Source: Bryoerythrophyllum caledonicum
Taxonomy: Eukaryota > Streptophyta > Bryopsida > Pottiales > Pottiaceae
DNA: 64,000 nucleotides
NCBI GenBank assembly: GCA_963971425.1
Contig: OZ020523.1
Location: 9,854,867 to 9,918,866, forward strand
Direction: 5' to 3'
In this document: piece by piece, positions 36,650 to 49,013 of the stretch
Layout of the letters: the number at the start of each line of letters is the position of its first letter
Position numbering within the stretch: position 1 is the stretch's first letter
Notes under the pieces: generated by a model
The model's input: only the letters and a program-made list of their open reading frames with translations
Databases searched by the model: none
What the model was told of the DNA's origin: nothing
Made by a program: the position numbers and the translations under genes

Positions 36650-38510
36650 TACAATACTTTATTCAAGCAAATACTTCATCATTTTCAAAAGTATATCCAA
36701 ATTTGATATACTAATTATCATTATCTAAAGAATCTAAATGTCCAATGAAATGCCAAGATTTTGTTCCAACCAATTTTTTATCAAAATAATATTTAGGAAC
36801 CCTAAACAAGAAGTAACATTAGTTTTTTAAAGATTAATGTAGGTGACACTACCGTGCCGAAGGATTGGATGAGCATCCCTGTGCCAATTAATTAGTTATT
36901 TCTAAAAATACAATGTTGGAAAAGTTCCAAAATAGAACATCCTTCAAAAACATTCTTCACCAAGTTAGAAAAATGATGTTCTTGAAAAAAAAAATTGAAA
37001 AATTTGGTAGCTATTTTTTGAAATATTTTTCTGCCAAATCCAACTTCCGGATACCACTTCTAGTGTAGCCCTTGTGATTGATAAAAAGAAACATTCATAA
37101 ACCCTTAACCCTTAAGCGTCTGGTGGCTACAATATTCTACATATATAGTGTCGTATTTGAACATGATAAGATTCAAATATTGAAATGGCCTCCAAATAAA
37201 AGATGTGAGTTGAAGAATCTTCAATTCAAAGGTGTAAGTCTTATTAAACTTTACTACGTTCCCTACATTCAATAGAGTAAAATACGTGCCTATACATACG
37301 ATTCCCAAACTGACGTATAAGGGTTAAGTAAATACTTAGTATTACTGACACTGGTATACAAGTCTAGTTCGTCTACTTTCGAACGAACGAACCCACTTCA
37401 TAGACGAACGAAAAACTTATCGTCGCCCACATTCGTTCGTCGCTTTCCCGCCAAACCAGCAAAGAGTCACCATCACGACAGCCAAAAGTGGCGCCAATTT
37501 TGAATCCCCACGCAAAGCTCCCAAACCCACCAACATGTACCACGTGAGTACACCTGGAACGGCGAATCCACGATTCTCTCACTCTCCTCCCAAACCCGTC
37601 ACCGAACACAAAGCCGCGATCTCTTACCGAAAACAAACATCTCAAAGCAAAAAGTCCAACTCGAGCTTAGATTCCGTTACAACCCCAAACGCGATACCTA
37701 CCCTAAACGAGCAGAGTCTACATCGCGCGTACATTATTCGGCGGAAGATCTACGGATTCTAGACGAGAGATGGAAGTGAATGCCACAAAGCGCTCGGAGA
37801 AGATTGTGTGTTGCTTGCTCGTCGACCTTGAGCTCCATCGTCGACCTTCACACGATTTCTTTCATTCTGAGACTCGCAGGATCTGATTTCGTGTTTCGCG
37901 CATTGTTTCCTCGCGTTTTTGCGCTTCTTTTGAACCAATTCTCGTTCATTTTGAGCTTCGTTTGAGCCAGTTCTTGTCCGTTTCCGCTCATATTGCGCTT
38001 GGTTCTTTGACATAATCTGAGGAAGCCGGAGATTGAGTTCGCGAGGTGAGATTGCTCGAGCTGGAGTTTTAGGTTGAGGTTTCGAGGTTTTTGCGATTAA
38101 TGAGTGAGATGGCGTGTGTGTTTTGTGTTTTTGCGCTTCTAATAGCCGTTCGATTTCCTCACGTTTCTATTCTAGGAAGCTGGAGATCACTCTTTATTGA
38201 AGAGTCCACGAAATTATATTGCTTGAGCTGGAGTTTGGAGAGGAAATGAGATGGAGTGTGTGTGTGCGTTTGAGTTGGAATTTTAGGTTTTTTCAATTGT
38301 TAACTATTGGATTATCAAGTTTTGAGATCATTTGAGGGTTCATTGGTGTGGCGGGAGTTTAGTTCTCACGGATGGAATGTCTTGACGCAGAGACGGTAGC
38401 GGCTATGGACGCGCATGTGGCTTGATTCATACTATGGGGACGCGCTTCAGGATTTTCTTTCCGTAGGCTTGATTGTCGTCTACTAGAGGATGTGAGGTTC
38501 GTTTTCTAGG
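36650..38510. other. Intergenic; includes a 223-bp TTAA MITE and the EXO5 leader
   Basis: 36650-37104 is the CFAP57 downstream region. 37105-37327 is a MITE (separate entry). 37400-38510 is GC-richer with several short ORFs on both strands, probably promoter and 5' leader of EXO5; none looks like a known protein. Confidence 0.5.
37105..37327. mobile_element. Small TTAA MITE (223 bp)
   Basis: Left TTAACCCTTAAGCGTCTGG, right end (reverse complement) TTAACCCTTATACGTCAG, TTAA at both borders. Same subfamily of ends as 49826-50546. Confidence 0.75.
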
Positions 38511-41314
38511 ATGGTGATGATGGAGGTGGTGAGTGAGAGGGCTCGGAGCATTCCCGTTGAGATTGTGGACGACGATGAACTGGCTGCCATCGAGACAGCA
38601 TTTCTCCAGGTTTCCTCAGTCCAGTGCTCTTCTGGCCGAGCGTTGCAGCCGAAGCGCTCGTTGGCAGAGTCCGCTAGCTACTGGTTGCGGAACGTCCAGG
38701 AGCGGGGTAGGAAGCCAGACAATGCGACATTTTCTGTGCCTCTTCTGGAAGTGCACACCGTTACCTCGAAGGTCGAGAGTAGCTGCTGCAAGAGTAGTGT
38801 GTCTGTGGAGTGCTGTAGATCAAGTGAGGAGGCAGTTTTGGTAAGTGCTGGAAGTGCAGAATCGAATGCAACTGGAGCTGCTGCTGCTGAGAATGGTGAG
38901 CAACATATTACAACACCTGTTGTCCAGGATATAGAAGATTTGGCCAGTGCCAAGGAAGCAGCGAAGAGCGAGGAAGATAAACCGCCCTCTGAGCCCAAGC
39001 CGAGATGCCTCTCTGTGACCGATTTCACAGCATTTGTAAGAAGCCTCTTCGTTTGTTTCTCATGTCTTCTCTTGTTGAGATTGCTGGTAACTTTAGTTGA
39101 CTGCTGCGAAACCACCACTTCTGGCTACATGGCTCATCTTTTTAGGTTACAAAACATAAGGCATGTATTTGGGAGCTACGTTGGTGGTTTCATAAGGGGT
39201 GCGGGTGGTTTCATGGCAACCAACCTTAATATTGTAGGTGTCACTAGGGTTATTAATAGATTTTTTTCTCCAATCAGAGCCTATGCAATCCTAAGTCACC
39301 TTATTACTCTATTAGGGATGTCATTGTTTTGTGTTTGCATTTTCAACTGTGTTGTGAAGGAATTTGAGAAAGATTTAGCCAAAGTACAGCCATGCAATTC
39401 GCACTCAACTTGTAACTTTACTTCATGGTTGGGGTTACACAAGAGTGTAAGGAGCTTACCAAGGCTTTTTATGCATTGTGAGACCCTTGACTCTATGACC
39501 AGAGTTACGCTACAAGTGAAAGAGACTTATTTCACACTCTTCGCTTCTTGACGTGACAGGAGTGGTGTGAAAAACAAGTGGAATTTACGAAGATACTGGG
39601 GAAGCCCAAACAGACGGAAGCAATGAAAGCAGGGAGTGCGCGGCACGCAGAGCTGGAAGTAGAGGTTAGCGTTTTTAATATAAAATACACATCAATAGCA
39701 TGTCTGGATATGATTTTAACATGAAATCTCTGAGCATTATACACACTATGATTTAATTTACTTCCGATATCTGCTCGTAGTGATTATGTGCTGAGCAAAG
39801 TGAGCATACGTAATTTAATAGTGAGAATAGATTTAATCTCCTAGGGACATGTCTCATTTCCCTTTTGATTCTGGCATCGGAAGTTCGTTCCTCATACCTC
39901 CTTCATGTTTGGAACAGGTACTGAAGAAGGTCGAAGTAGAAATAACATCGAAGGAGGACTCCTGGGCAATGCGGCTGATCAATTTTATCACTGGTGCACG
40001 ACAAATGCACACTGAAGGGATGACTCGAGAGCTTCCTGTGTAAGCGTATAAACTAGCACGCCTACTTTCTTAGATTGCCGTCTAGTGTTATGATTGCCTA
40101 TTGAGATATTGGTCCCCTGACCGAACCTTGGTACTGTGTTGGTCTGTCAATGCAGAGTGGGATTAATTGGAGGGGCATGGGTGATTGGCATTATTGATGA
40201 ATTGAAGATGTGTGACAAGGATGGAATGCATCGTCCTCAGTTGATAGATACCAAAACCCGCAACAAGCCTACGCCACCATCAGCACCTCAGAAACAGAAT
40301 GGAAGGTACTGAAATTCATGATTCATGAAATTATTGAAATTCATGATGTCATTAGTTTCTAAACGTTGCAATGTCTATGAAATCATTAGTTTTTGGACAT
40401 ATTTTCTGATGTTTTGTTTGCATGGAAATGGTTATTTGCAGAATGCAGCTCATGGTTTATAAGTGTCTATGGGACAATATAGTAACATCCGGACTTCCTT
40501 TTCAAGACTTCTTTGAGCATTTTAGGCTGCGCCCCCAACACCTTCTTTCGGAGGATATTAGGGTCCACGCTGCAGAAGTTTTTCTTGATGCTCAGGTTTG
40601 ATCCTCTTGCTTTCATTGATACTCGATTATTATTAACTCTGTTACTGTCAACCATCTGCCATTCCAAGGCTCAAATTCGCTGTCCTTGATTTGATGCAGG
40701 TACAGAATCTGCAAGATGTTGCTCGAATGTATTTGCAAGAGTGCACAACTTTTCCAGAATCTCACAGTTTGCTTCTCTTAAGGTACATCCGCGGGTAGCC
40801 TTCCTTGAAATGAGCACAGCCGCCAATACGTAGCTTATGCCTAAACATATTTCCATTGTGCACTTATGGTTTCGTGTCATGCGCTCAAGTAGAAATTTTC
40901 TTATGCAGTCGCACATTGACTCAGGTTGTTCATGTCATTTTTGAAGTAAGGATATTGATCGCATATTTAGGAGGATAACTTAATTTCTTTTGAGGAATCG
41001 AACTAGAAAAATGTTCTGATAAGTGCGTGGTGTTTTTCAGATATGAGTGGCAAGCAGATCGATCCCTTTTAGGCCAAGATGAGTTTGACATAGAGCGCGA
41101 ATGGCTGGATGCCCGAATAGGTTGGCACCTCGAGTTCTGGCATGGACTGAGGGAACCAGCCTACGTGCCCGAAGATGAAACTTGGAAGTGCCGATATTGC
41201 ACCTTTGCAGAATTGTGCCCCTTAGTGCAAGCTCTTAATATAGGTATCGAACCCAAGCAGAATTCACAAAGTCAGAAACCCCAGGAGGCCAAGGATACAT
41301 TGGAACCCAAATAG
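38511..41314 (+). CDS. EXO5: Exonuclease V (PD-(D/E)XK, Fe-S) homologue, 7 exons, 470 aa
   Basis: Exons 38511-39035, 39560-39664, 39918-40039, 40156-40305, 40442-40595, 40700-40782 and 41041-41314 keep frame (1413 nt, stop TAG). Residues 1-170 are a plant-style low-complexity extension with IPVEIVDDDELAAIE. The core has SVTDFTAF-EWCEKQVEFTK, MKAGSARHAELEVE, then the nuclease motifs GIIDELKM and LIDTKTRN, GRMQLMVYKCLWD, and the C-terminal cluster WKCRYCTFAELCP. The four expected Fe-S cysteines are about C178, C430, C433 and C439. Exonuclease V degrades single-stranded DNA in mitochondria or nucleus; the Arabidopsis homologue is annotated as chloroplastic. ATG 38511 gives MVMMEVV; the Met at position 3 or 4 is an alternative. 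Intron 1 stays open in frame almost to its end (see findings). Confidence 0.93.
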
Positions 41315-44300
41315 TAAATAGAGCACACGCAACAAGATTCATGAATGGAGTTACTGACAGAAAGGTGTTGGTCCTCCACTCACATTTTTTGTATCATTAA
41401 TATAAATGTGGTAGATGCTGTGCAATCTGCCTCTATCTTGAGAGTATGCTCCTGGCCTATCTATAATCTAAGTTGGATCTTGATGTAGTTGATGCGCAGG
41501 TATCCTTCGGACCTGACACTTCCTTCAACACCGAGGGAAGAGCTGGGCAATAATCCTTCTAGCAGCACTTATTGGTAATGAACCCCATCTCATACAACAC
41601 CTTTTCCTTGATCTTCAGCCTTCTTTCTTCTTTCTCTGCACATCTTCAGTGCCGTCTTCGAAATCTCATCATCAATCTGGAGCAGGCACTCTTCACCCTG
41701 CTTCTCGTCATCCTCTCCTGAAACCTTCGAGTCCACAGCCTCCATATCTGCAAGCTTCTAGGCCTCCTAGTCGGAACTAGACCCCACTTTCTCCTCCCAA
41801 CACCAGGGTAGCTTCTAGGCCGGCTGGTGTTATACCCAGCTATTCCATAGTTCATCCTCTCAGGCAATAACCTCTCATCAAATCTGACCGCAGGGTGTAC
41901 TCTATACTGAGGACTGGACCTAAACGCAGGACTGGAGCGATGGGAATGTATGTATTGGGGGCTGGAGCTGTTCCAGTGGAGCGGGACGGACCGAGTGCGT
42001 TGAAAGCTGGGCACGGATTTGATTCTACTTTGCCTTTCAGCGACGGCCTTCAAAGGTTGAGCTGCTGATCCTGCTTTCAAGCTTGAAATATGATGAGGAG
42101 CACTTCTGCTTCTGGAGTTTGCTTTGATGCTTGCAGTGGAAGTGTACGTGAAGCTTCGGGTCTCTCTTCTGTCTAGCAATGGGCTTCGTTCCAGGATTGA
42201 TGGCATCCCTGCCTCCGGCGCATCACTCACACTTTTCCTCCCAGCCATCAAGTGCCTATTCCCGGGTTCAGATCAGAGCCAACCGGGAGTCACGCAAAAG
42301 TATCTGAAGGAAAGGGTCAGATTGCTAGATCTTCTCCACTCTTCTACAACACACCACTTTGGAAACGTAAAGCCAATGGCCATGAGCAAAACTTGAGCTT
42401 ACAAGGCATAGGGTTAAAAGCTACTCTGAGGAACTTTCTACAAATAGTTGCCTTGCAACCTGCTCGCATACGAAAGTAAAAGCGGCCTCTACATGCTCTT
42501 TGAAGGTGTATTCTGGACCTACGATCGCAACGGTTGTACGCAGAAGGACAAGCTGAGCCATGATGAGGCGATGGAAGCTACATCATGAGTAGTATCCTGC
42601 AAAAGAGGGGCCTACGTTTCTGTCAATCAAACTTGGAGCACACTGCTTAGGGGCAAGTCATAAGAAGAGGGGCATGGGCCCAGCTGGAAGAGAGCAGATT
42701 CACGGTGCTTACGAGATCAGGGTGACTGCAAATCTCATGAAATCAAGGGACCAGAACGGAAAGTGCCAATTTTTGAGAAAGGTTTTCATGCAAATTCAAA
42801 CGCTTTAGCTTACCCAGAGGACTGGCTATATACTGAACTTGACTCCCGAGCTTGGTGGGCGGAGTCACCTGCATCTGGGGGGAAAGACAGACCTGACGTG
42901 GATTTAATGGATCTTCATCTTCAGCTCAGAAATGGCTTTGCCGCCCCCCTTAGAGATCGGTGCATTCACCATGTTGGCACAGCTCTCTCTGGCCATGAAT
43001 ATGGTGTATTTGGGAAGCACTAAAGTGCCAAAGTTACACTGGTCTCGAACAAGGTGTAACAGAAGATGACACTTTCTTTCTTATCATTGAAAATGTTATA
43101 ATTCCTTTCATGTGGCAAATCTTTACATGTTAACAGGTGCATGCAACGAGCTGTTTGCAGGTGAAATCAACCGATCGGGAAGCCCAGTAATTGTTGAAGA
43201 CTCATCGGTAGGGCCAGAAGAGACAATTTCCTCCAAAGGTATGGCACATTTGACCGGGTACTTTTTTTAATCTGTTGAATCTTTCTTGAACATTCTCCGA
43301 TTCTCGAAAGCTTTGAACGGACCATGATGTTCACCAGTACCAAAACCTCGAGAACCATGGCAGATACGGACACTTGTCCTCTTGTGAAGATGAAACCAGT
43401 GAAGGTGTATCTGATTAGTACTGTTTAATTCTTCCATCGGTGGATCCTGATTATTCCTGACATGACGACCCTGTTCGTAGTCCAATGGCTCCCGGGTCTC
43501 GACAGAAATGCAGGAGCAATCCAACTTTTGCAGAAAGGAGTCAAAATGGGTCGAAAGATTGTCAACAGAGCAGCGGTTCTAGAAACTGGAAGTTCCATGA
43601 GGATATGACAGCACCTGTGGATATACCTGATTGCTGCTATTTCAGTGGTGATTTGAATACCATAATTTCAAGGGGCAATTATAATGATTAATCCGAATGG
43701 CAATTGCTCGTGGATGATGTCAAAGTGATACTCAGGTGATGCTGGTACGATAACAGGGTGATACTGGGGCGATCATGGACCAAAAACAACGTTGGAGACC
43801 TGCGAACTAAATTTCAGGAAGATCGTCCCCCCAAAAGGGATTGCAGGAAGTCCGAAGACAGGTAAAACAACCTTAAACACAACCCCTCTCCAAACCTGTT
43901 TTTTTAGACTCACATCTCTTAAGCCGTGAATGGTGGCCAATGGGAGGTAACCACGTTGGCGTTGAGAAGGTCAAATTCGGCGAAAACTATTTCTAAATAT
44001 AGAAGCTGAAAATTTTGGAAATAAAATTTCAAAAACATATATTTTTGAAAAAACGAATTTTGAAGAACATTCATTTGCAAAAATTCTATCTTTAGAAATA
44101 AAATGATTCGGCACTCTGCCGAAGCTGACCCTTGGGTACAATACCATTCTATGCTCAAGGGTCGGATTTGGCACCCTTGTGCATAATAATAATATAAAAT
44201 AGAAGTCTGGCAAAGAACTTAAAATAGAATGTTCTTCAGTGTCTATATTTACATTGGTTAAAAAAATGAAGTTTTTGAAAAATAGTCTTCTAAAAGTTTG

Positions 44301-44393
44301 GCAGCTATTTTTAGAGTTTTTGTTTTGTTTTTGGAATCCGACCCTTTGGTACGGTATGAGTGGCTTCTCAAATATCTCTATAATTAACCCTCT
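41315..44393. other. Unassigned region with coding-like scraps and splice-like borders on both strands
   Basis: Minus strand 42251-41646 is a 201-codon Ser/Arg-rich ORF (starts MMAGRKSVSDAPEAG, contains SSPQYIHSHRSSPAFRSSPQ) with no recognised domain. On the plus strand several stretches look coding: about 41503-41570, 42252-42479, 42763-43023, an exon-like 43162-43240 (TTTGCAG before, AAAG/GTATGG after) and 43320-43691, where one frame is broken by TAG and TGA. They do not join into one open frame. It may be a degenerate gene beside EXO5, or the EXO5 3' region. I do not assign a function. Confidence 0.3.
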
Positions 44394-46177
44394 TTAATTC
44401 CTAAATTTTATTTACAATTTTACACCAAAAACACTTCAACCTACTAATTCTAGTGCAATGAGCAAGGAAGGAAACAAAAAATTGTATTTCTAATTTAACC
44501 GTAGGATCTCATTTAACACTTAATAAATACCACACTCACAAAATTTCATCGGCTTTGACCGCATGGATTGAAAGATTACATTGTATGAAGTAGAACAAAT
44601 GCTTCATTTTCATCCTTGCATTGAGTGGATCAGTAGACTTTGACTTCACTTGGTGTCAAAGTTTTGCACTACATAAGGTCTAAATTTTGTATCATCATGT
44701 TGATCATAATATTAACTCCTTGTACACCAATTTTAGAGGTAGAGAAGGGGTGTAGCATATTGAAAATAATTGTGCAAGGAGTGGAGGTTTAAAAAGTTCC
44801 AATTCATGTTTTGATTTTTTGGGGCCAAAATATGTTTTAGAATGAAATCCAAACGGTCAACACAAAGGTTTACACCACGTCTTATAATAGAAAAAACAAA
44901 AAGTGGAAAACATGAAAATCTCAAAAAAATTATGTAGTAAGAAAGAAGTTTTTTTGATTCCTTGCTCGACAATGTGTGGCAATGTGTGAAATTTTTTGAC
45001 TTGGGATAAAATGCATTTTTTCACTAAAGACAAGAAATGTTTTTTGACAATATGAAAGGAAATAGAAGAAGAAGAACTTCAGTCCCACAAGGCCGGCGTG
45101 AATAAAATGTTTGTTCGTTCCACCACTAAGTCCATGTCCATCAGACATGGTTTAGTAGTATGGAACTACTCCCCCTTCTCGAGGGTAGATAGTATGTACT
45201 CCGCAACAAGTAACCAAGAACAAAGAGCCAATGACATCTAGGGGCTGATGCAGAGAATTATTTAGTATGTTTTCAAATGGGATCTAGTGTGTTCGAGATG
45301 GGTTGGTTGTTTTTTATTTTCCTTTTATGTAGGAGTATGGACATAGCATGTTGGATAGCAATAGTGTTAATATTTGTGAAGGTGGTCTTGATTGAGGACA
45401 TGGGAATTTTGAATGTTTCCACAAGAGTTGTCATTGAGGGGATAAAAGTGGTGGCTCTTGCGCCCGCGGTGATGACAATTAGGGGGTCTACTTTCCATCT
45501 GAGTGTTTGGGTATCATTGAGGAGGGGTTGGTATTTATTTGTTTTGTTAACAATAGCTTCTAGTGAGAATCTATCATTACAATATTTTAATTCAATAAAT
45601 TGAATGGTGAGATTTGGGTCAATGTGGGTTGGAGGGGAGTCTTTGTATGGTAGCCCTCTAATACATAATAGGTTGGGTTTAAATCTGGCCATTCATATCT
45701 GTGAAAGTAATATTGGGTGGCGTAAGCGTGCTCGTATGGGTGTTTGGCATCACGGTATGCTTTCTCACAACCTTCTTTTGTTAATTTGTCGGCTTGTTCG
45801 TTACCGTCTATGTTAGCATGGGCTCGAACTTTATGTATTGTGGTAATTTGTGTGCGATTTTGGAGCATTTCGTCCATGGATGTTGAGAGGAAATATAATT
45901 AATTGCTAGTATTGAAAATCTCAAATTTACGAGAGTGTCCTAGCAAAAGTTTTTGGAGTTGCTTTGTGTGTCCACACTCGACAATTGTTTCTTTAAGATG
46001 GCATAACTTTGTTTTTCTATAATTCTAACAAGAATAAAACTTATACTCCCACATATCTCTTGTCTTCTTGCATCTCTGTACAAAATTTCAAGGATTGCAA
46101 ATATAAATTGCAACCATGGGAATGTGCTCCAGATTTGCAAAAGCCCACGTTGGGACTTTTTTTCATTTAGGGATTAA
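44394..46177. mobile_element. TTAA MITE split by a LINE fragment
   Basis: TTAA at 44394-44397 and 46174-46177. After removing the LINE insertion and one target duplication, the MITE is 953 bp, matching the uninterrupted relative at 48060-49013 (954 bp). Interiors align throughout (GATTGAAAGATT, GACTTTGACTTCACTTGGTG, TTCACTAAAGACAAGAA). Ends are more diverged than in the 48-kb copy, so it is older. Confidence 0.85.
45065..45887 (-). mobile_element. 5'-truncated LINE fragment with RNase H domain
   Basis: Minus-strand frames 45877-45587 and 45692-45273 hold HKVRAHANIDGNEQADKLTKEG, typical of the RNase H domain at the C-terminus of plant non-LTR retrotransposons, then a C-terminal region in another frame, so at least one frameshift. 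The insert is bordered by the direct repeat AGGAAATA (45057-45064 and 45888-45895). The 3' tail, at the low-coordinate end, is a (TTC)n run. The fragment is dead: reverse transcriptase and endonuclease are absent. Confidence 0.85.
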
Positions 46178-46375
46178 ATGTTAATGGTCAGAAGTGGAAA
46201 AGAAAATAACACATATCATGAATAACACCCAACCCCGGTCACGGTGACAGGATTAAATTTAGGTCCGCTTGGGAAGCCTTTTGGCAAAGTCCCCACCGGC
46301 TCACAAACGTAAGTGAAAAGGCAAGCTGCTCTGCCGAAGTTATGGAAAAGATTTTTTAAAAAAAGAAAACGACTA

Positions 46376-47900
46376 CAGTCTAACCTTGATAATATCACAC
46401 TTGTTAATAGAACACCTTGATATTGTCACCCAAAACCTTGAAACGGATTTTCGTAGTGTAAAACTCCCTTGTTAATATCACTATCACCCTTGATAATATC
46501 ACATTTTTTTTTTCAAAATCTGTAGTGTAAGTGTGACAATATAAAAAATGGATGGATGAATAAGCATAGATGATGTCCTATCTCGTCGGAATGTTGTACT
46601 GTATGTACAAGTGAGGGTGATTTGTGGATGAAAAATGTGGGCAAATCATAGATATTGGTGAGGACGAGAGTTCTAAGAAGTGCGAGGGTTTCGAGCTCGA
46701 ACTAGCATGACTCTGGAGAATATGAGGGTTTTCTTGCGGCGACCGTTTTCCTGAGAGTTTCCTTGCGGTGGCATTGTCCCGAGGGTATCTGCAAGTTGTG
46801 CGGGATTGTAAAGGTGGGGTCGTGATAAGTCCGCAGGTTGGGTTGCAGGTCGTTGGAGTGTGGAGGATGCGATCAAGTCGTTGGGTCGCAGGTCGCAAGT
46901 CGTTGGGTTGAATCATCGTCTCAATCATGGCTTCTGGCAATGCGTAGCAATCAGAGTAAATCTCAATGTCATTCTGGGACCTGCATATGTCTTTCTTCAG
47001 AGAATCCAGAACCTTCTTTCGTCTGGTTTATGAGGTGCCTTTGTTGTAAAGCCCCTGGATCACTGTGAACCGATTGTTGGTTTTCCGAAACAAAGCAGCG
47101 ACCCATTTGTTGCAGCGACCTGCTGCACACCCCCAACGACTTGAGTTACAATTCAGCTCCTGTGGGAGTAGCGATTTTTTCCCGGTACTACAACGGCCCC
47201 TAAATTTGTAAATTGCTAACAAATTGTTACTAGGTGTAGGAATCATGTGTGATCCTTAGGGTGGTACAGTACTGCAGTGGTGGATTGATTAGCTCGACTT
47301 GTGATTGTGGATTGCTATGAAGGCCTTTGAGGTAGAAATGGGCCTGAGCGGTGGGCCTAAGCCAACAATTGGCTTAGGCTCTGATCCGGAATTTCCTACA
47401 GAGTTTTAACAAACAAAAATTCAGATGAAGAAGAAGCCGCTCCTTCCAGAGTGTACCATATTTATATAATTGAGACTTGCTGGAGGAGCAAGTGCTAAAC
47501 CTGAGACCTAACATAATTTATATACGTTACACCTTGTCACTTGCTATGTCTCAATGATTATTTCACATGAGGTGAGATAAATAATTTATGTTAGGTCTCA
47601 ATGAATTTACTAGCTTGTTATGTCCTAATATGGATGTCACTAACTAAAAGTGATTCATTTCTTTGGTTTTTGTGAGTTATGGCATCTATTGGTGATTTAT
47701 TCAAGTTGGAAAACCAAGTGTATGATAGTTTGTTGTTTTATTTAATTTTCTAATTTTTTTGGGATTTTTTTGGGATTTTTTTTTTATAATATCACATTTT
47801 GCCTAAAATTGCCAAATGTGATATTATCAAAATTGTCACACCTTGATAATATCACACTTTTGGGTGAAACGGAGGGTGTGATATTAACAAGGTTAGACTG
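46376..47900. mobile_element. Non-autonomous pogo/Tc1-mariner-like element, TA duplication
   Basis: Left end TA-CAGTCTAACCTTGATAATA and right end (reverse complement) TA-CAGTCTAACCTTGTTAATA, so TA plus CAGTC...GACTG, like plant pogo/Lemi-type elements. The motif CTTGWTAATATCAC recurs several times near both ends (46384, 46466, 46486; 47840, and inverted at 47815 and 47874), possibly transposase sites. The 1.5-kb interior has no DDE transposase frame; it includes an inverted pair around gagacctaacataatttat (about 47505 and 47580). Confidence 0.8.
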
Positions 47901-48059
47901 TAATCACGTTACACCGGGCAGCCAACCTTGGCTCGTTGACCTCCTCATAGCGGATTGTGTGGAAGCTGCCCCTGACCTCTTTTGCATCCGGGCTTAGGCC
48001 TTGGTGAGGGAGAAAAACAAACCGTTGTCCACCAAGTTTGCGGACACATGGGGATGCTC

Positions 48060-49013
48060 TTAACCCCTAAGGTACCAAGACAGTTTTACACCAAAAACAC
48101 TTCAAAATTAATGGATTCTAGTGCAATGAATAAAGAAGGTAACAAAAACTTTCATTTTTAGTTCTGACCGTAGGATCTCAATAAAGGCTTATTAAGTAAT
48201 ACATGTTCAAAATTTCATAAACTTTGACCGCACGGATTGAAAGATTATAGTGTTTGAAGTCAAGCAAATGGTTCATTTTCTTCCCTGCGTTTAGTGGATC
48301 AGCAGACTTTGACTTCACTTGGTGTCAAAAAATTTCACTACACAAGGTCTAAATCCATTACCATCTTGTTAAGCATGATGTTAGCTCCTTACACACCAAT
48401 TTTTAGTGGTAGAGACGGGGTGTAGCATATTCAAAACAAGTGTGCAAGGAGTGGAGGCTCGAAATTTGTTAATTCACACTTTAATTTTTTTTGAACTTAA
48501 TATGTTTTCGATTGATAATCCGAATGGTTAATAAGAAGGTTTACATTACATATTGTTGTGGAAAAAATAAAAAGTGAAAAATATGAAGATCTCTAGGTTT
48601 TATGTGGAAAAGAAGAAGTTTTTTTGGTACCTCGCCCGACAATGAGTGACAATGTGTGAAAATGTTTGACTTGGATTGGTATGCTATTTTTCACTAAAGA
48701 CAAGAACTTTTTATCGACAACATGAAGGGAAATAATATTACTTGCGAGTACTGTCAATCTCACTTTCAATAGAGTGTCCTATCAAAAGTTTTTGGAGGTG
48801 CCCGAGGTGCCCGCCCTCCCCATTCAAAATTCAAAACCCCATAACTTTTTCATCAAATGTCCAATTTAGAAAAAAAATTGTTTTCCCACTGAGCTCTTGG
48901 TAATGTCTTTCTATAGTAAAAATTTCAAAGTGGAATGTTGGAAATTGACACCATAGGAACCTGACCAAACTTTCAAAAAGCCCTTTTTGGACACTTGGTC
49001 CTTTAGGGGTTAA
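48060..49013. mobile_element. Full-length TTAA MITE (954 bp)
   Basis: TTAACCCCTAAGGTACCAAG at the left, GACACTTGGTCCTTTAGGGG then TTAA at the right. Best-preserved member of the family in the window and close to 11649-12497. No coding capacity. Confidence 0.88.

Noticed and set aside
42124-42396. 90-codon plus ORF as a gene
   Set aside because: Overlaps the longer minus ORF and has no motif or splice context of its own.
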